Assembly: GCA_024277285.1 (NCBI GenBank)
Contig: JAJRVM010000163.1
Location: forward strand, 1 to 64,000
Direction of reading: 5' to 3'
DNA: 64,000 nt
Source: Planctomycetota bacterium
GTDB taxonomy: Bacteria; Planctomycetota; Planctomycetia; Pirellulales; Pirellulaceae
The stretch's first letter is position 1, and each line of letters begins with the position of its first letter. The notes under the pieces were generated by a model. The model had not been told where the DNA came from. It did not search any database and was given only the letters and a program-made list of their open reading frames with translations. The translations under genes and the position numbers were made by a program. Shown here in pieces: positions 27,020 to 35,944 of this stretch.

Positions 27020-27608
27020 CAGTGCCGCCAAATCCGTCCCCGGTCAAGATCTTTGCTTGCCCCAACAACCGAACGCCGCCACGGACGGCTGAAAATCGGT
27101 GATTTGGAGCTGCATCGCGATTCGTAGCAAAGTCCCAGTAGCAAAGTCCCAATAGCAGAGACATGCCTCTCGTTCCAAGCTCGCCTTATTCCGGGTGCAT
27201 CGGCGTGGCGTTCGGACGCGAGAAAACGCCGCGTGATTGAAAACGCTCTGCCTAGCGTTTTTTCTGCCCACAATTCTTGCCCTCGTGACCCTGGCGACCC
27301 TCGTGACCCTGGCGAAATGGATGACGATTCGTTTGTTCACTCTTGACGGCAAAGAGAATGACGGGCAAAGAAGAGCGAAGCCGATGGCAGTTCAAGCCGT
27401 AATTCACCTGCCCCAAACTGCGACGCACCGTAATGAAACTGGCACCGAACACGCGCAGCGCGACCCCCTACATGCGGGGCCCGCAACGGCTCGTCTTGCC
27501 CCTCTCGTACCACGTCCGGTATCCTGAGATAGAGGTCGTTTCATAAAAAGCATGTCGTGAATTCAGCCCGACGCGCGACATCGGTCACCTAACCGTTGAT
27601 CAAAACTA
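27020..27608. other. Spacer with short tandem repeats
   Basis: Repeat units: TAGCAAAGTCCCAG twice and a third variant (about 27125-27160), and CCTCGTGACCCTGGCGA twice (about 27283-27316). The arms of an imperfect inverted repeat (27256-27395) enclose part of it. No gene is supported. Confidence 0.55.
27256..27395. repeat. Degenerate inverted repeat related to the 11.74 kb element
   Basis: The left arm TTTCTGCCCACAATTCTTGC and the right arm GGCAAAGAGAATGACGGGCA followed by AAGAAG are partly complementary, like the element at 11737-11850. Both are preceded by a GCTCT/AGCG sequence. Members are decayed, so the family assignment is tentative. Confidence 0.45.
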
Positions 27609-29588
27609 ATGACATTTCACTTCACCAACAAACCTGTCGCGTTACGGCCAGCGTCTTCGTTGAGCACCGCGTCCATATTCACATTTACCTTCATGCTGTG
27701 CATTGCGGCACCGACCGTCACCGGCACCGCGAGTGCGGGCGACGCGGAAGTGCCCGAATCGCAAGTCGAATCACAAGGCGCATTGGATACGCGTATCGCT
27801 GAGTTAATTCATCAACTCGGCTCGCTCCACTACGCGACGCGTCAACGTGCCAAGACGGAACTAAGGCGATTGCGACTGGACGCATTCGATGCGCTGAATG
27901 CCGCACAATTCAACGAGGACATCGAGATTGCGTTGAGTGCTCGGTATCTTGTGCGAAGCATGCAAGTGAATTGGTGGACCGACGAAGATCCGCCCGAGGT
28001 GAAGCAACTGTTGCGTGAGTACGGCAACCGCAAGGAGGTCGAGCGGCTCAATCTCATGGAGCAGCTCGCAGGGTTAGGCCGTGCGATGAGTTTTCGTCCA
28101 CTCAGTCGGCTGGTACGCTACGAAGCATCGGAGCGGTTATCCAAAAAAGCCGCCTTGTTGACGCTCGCGCTCGAACCGCCAACCGACCTCACCGAGCGGA
28201 CTCGTTTTGCTAAGGAATTGACCGCCAAAGCGGGTAAGAGCCAACGCACTGCGGCGTGCTGGCTGCGTGCCTATGCCGAACTACTGGTCGACGCTCCCGA
28301 CACGCACCAGCATTGGCTCGAACTTATCGCCAAGGAAAAGGCACGATTGGCGGACGATCCTGATGAATCGAGCAAGGAGCTTACGCGCAATTTGCTCAGA
28401 TGGTACGCCGACGAACTGGCGCAACGTGATCGGCACGACGAGGCACTCGCCATGATGCGCGAGACGATCGCATTACTCAGCACAAGAGAGCCCGAGCTAC
28501 TGGAAGCCGCCGATTGGTTTCGCCAACGAAAAAGCTGGGGCACGATCGTCGAATTGGCCGAGCGTTACCGAGACACTTTTGCGCGCAGTGCCATGTTGCA
28601 GTATCGACTGGCGCTCGCGTACCGCAAGCTGAAACAAGACGACCGGGCCGAAGCAACCGCGAAGCTGGCACTTGCCACCGTCCAAGACGCCCCCGAAAGC
28701 CACTTGGTAATGGCGGCCAATCTCCAACACGACGGATTGTTTGAATGGGCCGAGGCCGAGTTCCGGCAGGTTGCCGGGCAGATCGAGGAACAACCGCTCG
28801 AGGCACTCCGGGCGCGGATCTATCTTTCGGAAATGATGCACGATATCGGCAAGGAACAATCCGCCGGCGAGTTGCTGCGGCAATTGATAAAGCTGGTTGA
28901 GTCGAAGGAAGATATCCGGAAATTGGTCGAAGAGGACTTGAGACGCGACATGGCGGGTATCAAGTCACGCATGCACTTTTTCTTCGCGCAAAACTACGGC
29001 AACCTTCACCAGTACGAGAAACAGCGAGAGTGGTTGATGAAGGGGTTCCAGGACGACCCGCACGATGCGGATGTCCTGATCGCCATGCACCGAGTACCCG
29101 AATCGGACGCGTCATGGCAAGAGGCCACGCGCAAGAGAATTCAAAACACCGTGAAACACTTTCGCGGGCAGCTGAAAGATTTTTCCGACCGATTGAGCTC
29201 AGCCCGCCCGGTCGAAGATCGAGCGATGCTTCAGATTCAATTGGCACTGACCTATAACCAACTGGCTTGGTTGATCGCCAACACCGAAGGAGACTTCGAC
29301 GAGGCACTTCGTTGCAGCTTACGATCACTGGAACTGCAGCCCAATCGGTCGGGCTACCTCGATACGCTCGGCCGTTGCTACTACGCGAAGGGAGACATTG
29401 AGAATGCCATCAAGTACCAAACTCGCGCGGTAACGATGGAACCACACTCGCCTTTGATCGTCGCGCAGTTGAAGCTGTTCCAAAAAACGCTTCAACAGAA
29501 GAAGGCGGCAGCCGAACAAAGCCCGGAGAAAAAGGCCAAGATGAAAGCAGATGCGAGAGCGAAAGAGACTGCAGCACCGGCCAAATAG
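27609..29588 (+). CDS. Exported TPR-repeat protein
   Basis: The 659-residue protein has a hydrophobic export segment at about residues 22-40 (SIFTFTFMLCIAAPTVTGTA). The remainder is almost all helical. Residues about 55-160 resemble a HEAT/armadillo-like pairwise helix region; TPR-like motifs are clearest at about 310-370 and 540-630 (RCSLRSLELQPNRSGYLDTLGRC begins one). The C-terminal 30 residues are Lys/Ala-rich. It is probably a periplasmic scaffold for protein interactions; no catalytic residue is seen. The DUF2752 and hydrolase genes follow closely on the same strand. No clear ribosome binding site precedes the ATG. Confidence 0.82.
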   Translation: MTFHFTNKPVALRPASSLSTASIFTFTFMLCIAAPTVTGTASAGDAEVPESQVESQGALDTRIAELIHQLGSLHYATRQRAKTELRRLRLDAFDALNAAQFNEDIEIALSARYLVRSMQVNWWTDEDPPEVKQLLREYGNRKEVERLNLMEQLAGLGRAMSFRPLSRLVRYEASERLSKKAALLTLALEPPTDLTERTRFAKELTAKAGKSQRTAACWLRAYAELLVDAPDTHQHWLELIAKEKARLADDPDESSKELTRNLLRWYADELAQRDRHDEALAMMRETIALLSTREPELLEAADWFRQRKSWGTIVELAERYRDTFARSAMLQYRLALAYRKLKQDDRAEATAKLALATVQDAPESHLVMAANLQHDGLFEWAEAEFRQVAGQIEEQPLEALRARIYLSEMMHDIGKEQSAGELLRQLIKLVESKEDIRKLVEEDLRRDMAGIKSRMHFFFAQNYGNLHQYEKQREWLMKGFQDDPHDADVLIAMHRVPESDASWQEATRKRIQNTVKHFRGQLKDFSDRLSSARPVEDRAMLQIQLALTYNQLAWLIANTEGDFDEALRCSLRSLELQPNRSGYLDTLGRCYYAKGDIENAIKYQTRAVTMEPHSPLIVAQLKLFQKTLQQKKAAAEQSPEKKAKMKADARAKETAAPAK

Positions 29589-29689
29589 TGGCCCGTGAAT
29601 CTGGCAGAACGCATCTCACAACATCCAAGATCGCTAACCTCCAAACCATTGACCACCGCGCATGTTACCTCGCCTGCATTGGATCCACG

Positions 29690-30283
29690 ATGCTTTCTTC
29701 CGATGCCGATAAACCTCCGATCTGCTCACCCGTAGAGCGTCCTTTGGAGGTAGACGCCCAGTGCGGCCAGCCATCGGAATCGAACCATGCCGTCGGGCCA
29801 AACGCTGGCTCAGACGCGCTTGACGCTATTGTCGAAACCTTGCGTCCCAACGCGGTCCCTCGTGCCGGCACGTTCTTGCACTGGACGTTCTTGATCATGG
29901 CCTTGGTCGTCGTGAGTGCGTCGGTAACATTGAGTGTTCGCAACCGCGAACAAGTGGTCGTACCAATTATCGACGCGCCGCTTCCCGGCACCTGCACGTT
30001 TCGCAAGCTTACCGGTGTGCCTTGCCCCGGGTGCGGTTTGACGCGATCGTTTGTCAGCATGGGGCACGGGCAAATGAGTGATGCATGGAGCTACAATCCA
30101 GCCGGCTTTTTTTTCTTCGCGATCGTTGCCTTTCAAATCCCTTATCGGATCTACCAAATCGTTCGAGTCCGCCGGGGACTCGGCCAACATCGGTTCGCAT
30201 GGCTCGACAACGGGGCTCTACTCGCGGTCGCGGTCGTGTTGTTAATCCAATGGTTCTGGCGACTGGTCGCCAGTGCCACCTAG
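29690..30283 (+). CDS. DUF2752 membrane protein
   Basis: The ATG at 29690 gives 197 residues; a GTG at 29588, overlapping the stop of the TPR gene, would add 34 unconserved-looking residues. The DUF2752 hallmark is present: GTCTFRKLTGVPCPGCGLTRS, in which CPGCGLTR is diagnostic, followed by SMGHGQMSDAWSYNPAGFFFF. Three hydrophobic segments lie at about 62-80, 140-157 and 175-195. The function of the family is unknown. It sits between a TPR protein and an alpha/beta hydrolase. Confidence 0.82.
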   Translation: MLSSDADKPPICSPVERPLEVDAQCGQPSESNHAVGPNAGSDALDAIVETLRPNAVPRAGTFLHWTFLIMALVVVSASVTLSVRNREQVVVPIIDAPLPGTCTFRKLTGVPCPGCGLTRSFVSMGHGQMSDAWSYNPAGFFFFAIVAFQIPYRIYQIVRVRRGLGQHRFAWLDNGALLAVAVVLLIQWFWRLVASAT

Positions 30284-30329
30284 GGGCCGGCCAAGAACCG
30301 CCTCTTTCGCCGAGAATAGGAACACCACG

Positions 30330-31133
30330 ATGAACCGAATTTCGATAGGTGATATTGAACTGAATGTCATTCTACAAGGCGCAGGCCGACCCATGCTGCT
30401 CGTCCACGGATTCCCACTCGACCACCAGATGTGGAACGGGCAAATCAACGACTTGGCAGAAGATTTTCACGTGATCGCACCTGATTTGCGCGGGTTCGGT
30501 GCCAGCGACGGTGGCGACGCAGTCGTGCCAATGGAGCAATTCGCCGATGACCTCGCGAAATTGCTCGACACGTTGGAGGTCAAGCAACCGGTAATCCTGT
30601 GCGGATTGTCAATGGGTGGGTATGTCGCCTGGCAATTCTGGCGCCGTCATCGCGCGCGGCTTTCGCACCTGGTTTTGTGCGATACGCGCGCAGCCCCCGA
30701 CTCGGCGGACGTCGCTGCCACGCGTCTGCAAACCGCCGACCAGGTATTGCGGGAAGGGTCGGGCATCTTGGTGGATGGAATGATCCCCAAATTATTTTCC
30801 GAGCGGACTCGCAAGCAAAACCGATCGATCGTCGACGCCACAGCGCAGCTGATCGACTCGGCGCCGCCGCAAGGTGTGGCAGCCGCACTGCGAGGCATGG
30901 CACAACGTACTGACGCGACACCGTGGTTAGGCGAGATCGCCGTTGCGACGCTGGTGCTTTGCGGTCAGCAAGATGCGATCACAAGCGTGGCCGACATGCA
31001 GGCGATGGCCGATGCAATCCCGGGCGCCGAATTTGCCGTGATCCCAGCCTGCGGCCACATGGCACCGCTGGAAAGCCCCGTCCATGTGAACAAGGTCCTT
31101 CGCGGGTTTCTCGGTGCGCCTCGCCGATCGTAG
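30330..31133 (+). CDS. Alpha/beta hydrolase
   Basis: The start with AGGA about ten bases upstream gives 267 residues; the in-frame start 19 codons earlier overlaps the DUF2752 gene. Catalytic features: oxyanion loop HGFPLDHQMW, nucleophile elbow GLSMGGY with Ser94, acid in CGQQDAITSV and His in ACGHMAPLE. It resembles the 3-oxoadipate enol-lactonase and carboxylesterase group, but no pathway partner is nearby, so the substrate is unassigned. Its stop is only four bases from the stop of the convergent DUF2617 gene. Confidence 0.9.
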   Translation: MNRISIGDIELNVILQGAGRPMLLVHGFPLDHQMWNGQINDLAEDFHVIAPDLRGFGASDGGDAVVPMEQFADDLAKLLDTLEVKQPVILCGLSMGGYVAWQFWRRHRARLSHLVLCDTRAAPDSADVAATRLQTADQVLREGSGILVDGMIPKLFSERTRKQNRSIVDATAQLIDSAPPQGVAAALRGMAQRTDATPWLGEIAVATLVLCGQQDAITSVADMQAMADAIPGAEFAVIPACGHMAPLESPVHVNKVLRGFLGAPRRS

Positions 31134-31137
31134 CCTG

Positions 31138-31677
31138 TTACGGCAATTCAAACCGCGACTGGCTCTTCACAATCGCGTAGTCGTCGGGAAATGTGTGAAA
31201 CGCCTGCACCAGCATGCTGCGGTTCCGCGTTTCGACATTGATATAACTCAATGCTCCCAACGCCATGCGACCACTCGCATCGAACACATGCAACATTCCA
31301 CGTCGCTGACCGTCATCGGCCAGCTCCCGCTGGAAGGTCCAGAATACTTCAGGCGCAACCGGTTCGAGCTGGAAGCTGGTTTGGTAGGTCACTCCACCCC
31401 GGCATTCCACGCGTTCGTTCCGCTCGCCACACAATCGGTACGAAATGAGCCGACGTTTTTGCGGCAGCGGATTCTGCGCCGAGGCAGCAACCTCGGTGAG
31501 CGTCAAACCGCCATAACGCCACGTCACGACATGACCGGCTGAAGTAATATCGACCTTGGCCGTATATCCTCCGCGTTCAATCGACTGTGAGCGATGCACT
31601 TGAAAAAGCTCCGGATGCAGCGAGCGCCCGTATAGCTTGAATGCCAATTCGGCAACTTTGGGTCTTACCGACAACAC
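31138..31677 (-). CDS. DUF2617 family protein
   Basis: The GTG at 31677 has GGGGGA about ten bases upstream and yields the usual family start (LSVRPKVAELAFKLYGRSLH), 179 residues; an adjacent TTG is also possible. A longer open frame upstream has no such support. The sequence is beta-rich with conserved HPELFQVHRS, VTWRYGGLTLTEV and Cys-Arg motifs. DUF2617 occurs mainly in planctomycetes and a few other groups and has no known function. The protein is cytoplasmic by appearance. Convergent with the hydrolase. Confidence 0.82.
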   Translation of the reverse strand: MLSVRPKVAELAFKLYGRSLHPELFQVHRSQSIERGGYTAKVDITSAGHVVTWRYGGLTLTEVAASAQNPLPQKRRLISYRLCGERNERVECRGGVTYQTSFQLEPVAPEVFWTFQRELADDGQRRGMLHVFDASGRMALGALSYINVETRNRSMLVQAFHTFPDDYAIVKSQSRFELP

Positions 31678-32043
31678 GGTGACGAATCCCCCATCGTGTT
31701 GTAATGAAATGAATAATGCAGAACGCGTCTTGAGACTACCGGTCGGCCTTGCCAATCTCCGGACTACTACACGTATCAAGCAGGTCTTCCAACGCGTTCT
31801 CAACGAATGAATGTCCCCTATTATAAACGCATCACTCCCGCGTAACAAAGCCAGTTTCCAAATTCAATTTTCGTTCAAATTCGTTCGACGTAAGGGACTT
31901 GACAAGACGTCATTGAGTGCGCCGCGACACGCTAGCATTTGAGTGCATTCGTTCGCGCGTGGGAGGCTCCAGCAAATCAACCGAGAGCCACAAGAAGGGT
32001 CGTAACTGTACCCACCACAAAACGCGGGTATTGTGCAATGATG
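31678..32043. other. Spacer between DUF2617 and CPBP genes
   Basis: No gene beyond the unsupported upstream extension of the DUF2617 frame, and no repeat, was recognised. Confidence 0.4.
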
Positions 32044-32799
32044 TCACACAAGCTCGACCAGGATGTCGTACAGGGCGTGTGCCCCGGCCGCGATTCCAAA
32101 CCCACGTAGCACGAACAGAATGGCGAAGAAGGAACCGGCCGCGAAGCGAAACGAGAAACTGTACCAGTCAAAGACGTACCCACCCGGTGTGTAGATCTGG
32201 TAGTGCGCGGCGGAAAAAATGAGACTCGTCGCGAGAATGCCCCACATCCAACTGGCGCGCCAACTGGCTCCGGTCCACCTCAGTAACCCCGCAAGCGCCG
32301 GCAGCATCATCAAACGAAATAGCAGCTCTTCGTAAATGCCGGCACCGCAATAACCAACGAGCCGACTGATGACACCCGACGAAACGCCGCTGCCGCTAGC
32401 ACATACGATGGCAGCAGGCACCGGTGAAAACAAGGCGCGTTGCAAATGCGCCAAGCCAAATAGGATCAGCGCGAAAAGTAGCGATTCCAACAGCATCGTA
32501 GTCAGGACGCCGCCCGGCAACGTCCAGCAATCGTGACGCGTGTGGTGCCACGCAAGTAGAATGCCACAGGTGAGCAGAGGCAAGAGAAAATACTGGCCCA
32601 GACCAACACACTCCAGTAGATGCCTCAGCCACGTATCAGCACCGTTGCGCATCGCGTGGGGACCGAGCAAGACAATGCCGAATTCGTAAACAATCAACAA
32701 CGGCGCCACGAATGCCAAACTGACCAGGGGCCTTGCGGATTCCGCGCCGTACCCTCGGAGTGACCTTGGTAAATGCTCAGTTGTCGGACTCGATGCCAT
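32044..32799 (-). CDS. CPBP-family intramembrane metalloprotease
   Basis: The 251-residue protein has about seven hydrophobic helices. The active-site motifs are present: EELLFR (Glu-Glu-x3-Arg) near residue 157, FSAAHY (Phe-x3-His) near 196 and a late AAGAHALYD. This matches the CAAX-processing/bacteriocin-processing (CPBP) family, glutamic-type intramembrane endopeptidases. Substrates of stand-alone bacterial members are mostly unknown. Ribosome binding is weak (GGAAAAGAC). It is a single gene between two spacers. Confidence 0.88.
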   Translation of the reverse strand: MASSPTTEHLPRSLRGYGAESARPLVSLAFVAPLLIVYEFGIVLLGPHAMRNGADTWLRHLLECVGLGQYFLLPLLTCGILLAWHHTRHDCWTLPGGVLTTMLLESLLFALILFGLAHLQRALFSPVPAAIVCASGSGVSSGVISRLVGYCGAGIYEELLFRLMMLPALAGLLRWTGASWRASWMWGILATSLIFSAAHYQIYTPGGYVFDWYSFSFRFAAGSFFAILFVLRGFGIAAGAHALYDILVELV

Positions 32800-33179
32800 G
32801 GTCGTTGTCTTTTCCGCTACCCGATTTCCATCATTGGCACCACTTTCCTGCTCGACAATGACCCGCCAGCGGCATACGCGATTCGGGCAAGCGAAGACGG
32901 CTACGCCACTCAGCTACGCCACTCAGCTACTCCGCTCAGGCAAAGGCTCAACAGGTCGAACGCAAGTGTGGGTTCCAAATTACGAGCGTACGGAGTTTCT
33001 TTCGGTAGGTTGCCCAACAGACCTTCAATAGGCTCGCCCGCAAGACGCCCGGTTCTTGCCTCCGTGTGGCGTTCGTATTGCCAGAATCGATTACACGGAT
33101 CGCACCGATCAGTGTGGCTCGCGTCGAGCGTTGATTGAGTGCTGAACAACGGGATAGGCACGCGGGAATAGACGCAGTA
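32800..33179. other. Spacer between the CPBP and transketolase genes
   Basis: Contains a 13-bp tandem repeat, CTACGCCACTCAG twice and a third variant, at about 32901-32940. No gene is supported. Confidence 0.5.
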
Positions 33180-35240
33180 CTATTTGCCCGCCAATTGCCG
33201 AGCGTGCCCGACCACCGCCTCGACGGTAATCCCGAAATGCTCGTAGAGCGTTTCAAACGGAGCGGAAGCACCGAAACCGGTCATGCCGACAAACTGTCCG
33301 CTGGCGAGCAGATACCTTTCCCAACCCTGCACGATTCCTGCTTCTACACCGACACGAGCGGTCAACGCAGGAGGCAACACGCTGTCGCGGTAAGCGGCAT
33401 CCTGAGCATCAAACAATTCAAAGCAAGTCATACTCACTACGCGTGCGGCGATGCCCTCCACGGCGAGCCGTTGTTGCGCTTCGAGGCATATGCCGACTTC
33501 ACTTCCGGTCCCGATCAAGATCACTTGTGGCGCGCCGCTCGGTGCATCACACAGCACATAGCCGCCCCGTGCAACTCCCGCAGCGGAACCAAAACCTTGC
33601 GATCGATCGAGCGTGGGAGCATTCTGACGAGTCAAGACAATCGCGGCCGGGCGATCGGCTTGAAGTAACGCAACTCGATAACACTCAGCCACCTCATTGG
33701 CATCCGCCGGGCGAAAGACCAACATCCGAGGAATCGCTCGACAAGCGGCCAACTGCTCGACCGGTTGGTGGGTCGGACCGTCTTCTCCCAGACCGATCGA
33801 GTCGTGCGTCAACACATAGATGACACCTTGCTTCATCAAACTGGCAAGCCGCATCGCTGGGCGCATGTAGTCGGTGAACACGAAGAAAGTACCGCAGTAC
33901 GGCTTCAGCCCACTCAGCGCCATACCGTTACAGGCGGCAGCCATGGCATGCTCGCGAATCCCGAAGTGGAAATTGCGCCCGCCGTAACTTGCCGCACTGA
34001 AGTCACCCATTGCCGCATCGGCCAATTTGGTCATATTGGACGGAGCCAAGTCAGCGGAACCACCGACCAACCACGGGAAATGCGCGGCCAATTGGTTCAG
34101 CACTTTGCCCGAACTGACGCGCGTGGCCATCCCCTTGGCATCGGCTTCAAAAACGGGAATACCTTCTTCCCACTCTTGTGGAAGTTGCCCAGACCAGATG
34201 GTGTTGAGTTGCTCTGCTTCGGCAGGGTGGACTTCACAGTATTCGTCGAATTGAGCCTGCCATGCCCGACGCAACTCGGCACCCCGCCGGCCGATGCCCT
34301 CCGCAAAATGTTCAGTTACTTCATCCGGTACATAGAACGTTTTATCCGCAGGCCAGCCTAACGCCTCTTTCGCCAAACGAACCTCGTCAGGCCCCAACGG
34401 TGAACCGTGGGCTGCTGCCGTATTCGCCTTATTCGGTGACCCGTATCCAATAATGCTCTTGACGATCACTAACGTCGGTTTGCCATTGGTTTGAAAACGC
34501 TTCAACGCCGACTCCAAACCCGCCACATCATTGGCGTCATCCACTTTGAGGATATCCCAGCCGAGCCCTTCGAACCGCTGTGCCACGTTTTCGCTAAACG
34601 CCAAGTCTGTTTGGCCTTCGATCGTGATCGAGTTGTCGTCGTAAATCCAGCACAGATTCGCTAACTGAAGGTGCCCCGCTAACGAAGCCGCTTCGTAGGA
34701 AACACCTTCCATCAGATCGCCGTCACTGCAGACCGCAAACACGTTATGGCCAAACAACTCGAAGCCGGGACGATCAAAGCGTGCAGCAAACCATTGCGCA
34801 GCGATCGCCATCCCAACACTCGTCGCCACACCTTGCCCCAACGGCCCGGTCGTGGTTTCGATCCCCGCCGCTTCACCATATTCGGGATGCCCGGCACAGG
34901 GGCTGTTCAATTGGCGAAAATTGCGCAAATCGTCAAGCGTTATCGAAGGCTGATCGGTCACCTTGCCGGCCTCGTCAACCTTGCTCACTCCCGTGAGATG
35001 GAGCAGCGAATAGAGGAGCATCGACGCATGACCACAAGAGAGCACAAACCGATCACGAGCCGGCCAATTGGGCTCAGCCGGGTCATAACGCATTACTCGA
35101 TTCCACAACGTGTAGGCAACCGGCGCCAACGCCATTGGCGTGCCCGGGTGGCCACTCTTGGCCGCCTGCACACCGTCCATCGAGAGCGTTCGAATCGTGT
35201 CAATAGCCAACTTTTCAATGCGCGTCATCAATTCAGTCAT
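33180..35240 (-). CDS. tkt: Transketolase
   Basis: The 686-residue protein is full length. It moves two-carbon units between sugar phosphates in the non-oxidative pentose phosphate pathway, using thiamine diphosphate. Visible: the N-terminal DGVQAAKSGHPGTPMALAP, the TPP/Mg motif GDLMEGVSYEAASLAGHLQ with the later DDN, HGSPLGPDEVR, and the C-terminal THDSIGLGEDGPTHQPVEQL. A second in-frame ATG four codons on is also possible. It is transcribed alone on the minus strand. Confidence 0.97.
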   Translation of the reverse strand: MTELMTRIEKLAIDTIRTLSMDGVQAAKSGHPGTPMALAPVAYTLWNRVMRYDPAEPNWPARDRFVLSCGHASMLLYSLLHLTGVSKVDEAGKVTDQPSITLDDLRNFRQLNSPCAGHPEYGEAAGIETTTGPLGQGVATSVGMAIAAQWFAARFDRPGFELFGHNVFAVCSDGDLMEGVSYEAASLAGHLQLANLCWIYDDNSITIEGQTDLAFSENVAQRFEGLGWDILKVDDANDVAGLESALKRFQTNGKPTLVIVKSIIGYGSPNKANTAAAHGSPLGPDEVRLAKEALGWPADKTFYVPDEVTEHFAEGIGRRGAELRRAWQAQFDEYCEVHPAEAEQLNTIWSGQLPQEWEEGIPVFEADAKGMATRVSSGKVLNQLAAHFPWLVGGSADLAPSNMTKLADAAMGDFSAASYGGRNFHFGIREHAMAAACNGMALSGLKPYCGTFFVFTDYMRPAMRLASLMKQGVIYVLTHDSIGLGEDGPTHQPVEQLAACRAIPRMLVFRPADANEVAECYRVALLQADRPAAIVLTRQNAPTLDRSQGFGSAAGVARGGYVLCDAPSGAPQVILIGTGSEVGICLEAQQRLAVEGIAARVVSMTCFELFDAQDAAYRDSVLPPALTARVGVEAGIVQGWERYLLASGQFVGMTGFGASAPFETLYEHFGITVEAVVGHARQLAGK

Positions 35241-35586
35241 CAGCTCGTGTTCCCTGACTCTCCCAGACTCGGCTTCAGAACGTGTAAGAAACCGCCGTGA
35301 CTCGTGAAATCAAGCGGTATCGGCATCGCCTACCGCGCGCCTTATGGCACGTTCTTCCTCGGTGCGAATTCATCGAGTCTACCCGCTAGAAGTGACGCCC
35401 GTCAATGCGTGGCAACCGTTCATGGTCGTTGGCCGTGAACGGTTGCTCTCAATCATGATCCTACTCATAATCATGGTCATCTTCAGGCCTGCGCTTTCGA
35501 GGTGAGCATCTCAAATCGGGGGACATTCCGCTCGCTCGAATCAAGAGATTTGAAGCAAAGTCTGGTGGTCCACGAAATGATCAAGA
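35241..35586. other. Spacer upstream of transketolase with a strong hairpin
   Basis: GCAACCGTTCATGG (35412-35425) pairs with CCGTGAACGGTTGC (35433-35446) over 14 pairs with one wobble. No T-tract follows. It lies between tkt (minus) and the nitrilase remnant (plus), so it may mark the 5' boundary of tkt control. Confidence 0.5.
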
Positions 35587-35944
35587 GTGATTGCGCGTCG
35601 CGTCAAAGTAGCAGCCGGCCAGATTCGAGTGGAAAGTGGGGCCGTTGAAGCCAACCTTGTCCGCGCCCAAGAGATGTCCGCGCCCAAGAGATGTCCGCGC
35701 CCAAGAGATGCCCGCGCCCAAGAGATGCCCGCGCCCAAGAGATGATTGTCCTGGCGGCTTCACAGAATTGTGATGTTGTCGTGTTGCCCGAATGCCTCGA
35801 TGTTGGTTGGACGCATCCCGACACGCGATAGCTTGGCCCAACCGATACCGGGACCACATACGGATCGATTGGGGCCAAACTGCGGCACAAGCCCAAATCA
35901 TCGTGGCGGCAGGGCTTAGCGAACGACACGGCGACGACATCTAC
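35587..35944 (+). pseudogene. Decayed N-terminal part of a nitrilase-superfamily carbon-nitrogen hydrolase
   Basis: Plus-strand translation gives, in pieces, the start of a nitrilase-type amidase: RRVKVAAGQIRVESGAVEAN then VRAQEM, and after the repeat IVLAASQNCDVVVLPECLDV then GWTHPDTR and a TAG. In further frames come LAQPIPGPHTDRL-like and [20 protein letters not shown] residues. The AAGQ start, LPE motif (part of the catalytic Glu region) and VAAGLSER are family hallmarks. A 17-bp unit is present five times, adding 68 bp and shifting the frame; at least two other small frame changes and a stop follow. Similarity ends at the stop of gltD, so the C-terminal two thirds are gone. It is not a functional gene. 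Confidence 0.75.
35659..35744 (+). repeat. 17-bp tandem repeat, five copies
   Basis: The unit YCCGCGCCCAAGAGATG is repeated five times without gaps; three copies begin with T and two with C. It derives from the codons for RAQEM of the nitrilase gene. Because 68 extra bases are not a multiple of three, it destroys the reading frame. Open frames on the minus strand here only translate the repeat. Confidence 0.93.

Noticed and set aside
31678..31848. Upstream extension of the DUF2617 frame to 31848.
   Set aside because: The family begins at LSVRPKV and a GGGGGA ribosome binding site precedes the GTG there; the added 57 residues look non-coding.
35541..35940. Minus-strand open frames rich in GRGHLLGADISW.
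   Set aside because: They are translations of the 17-bp repeat opposite the nitrilase remnant, with no credible start.
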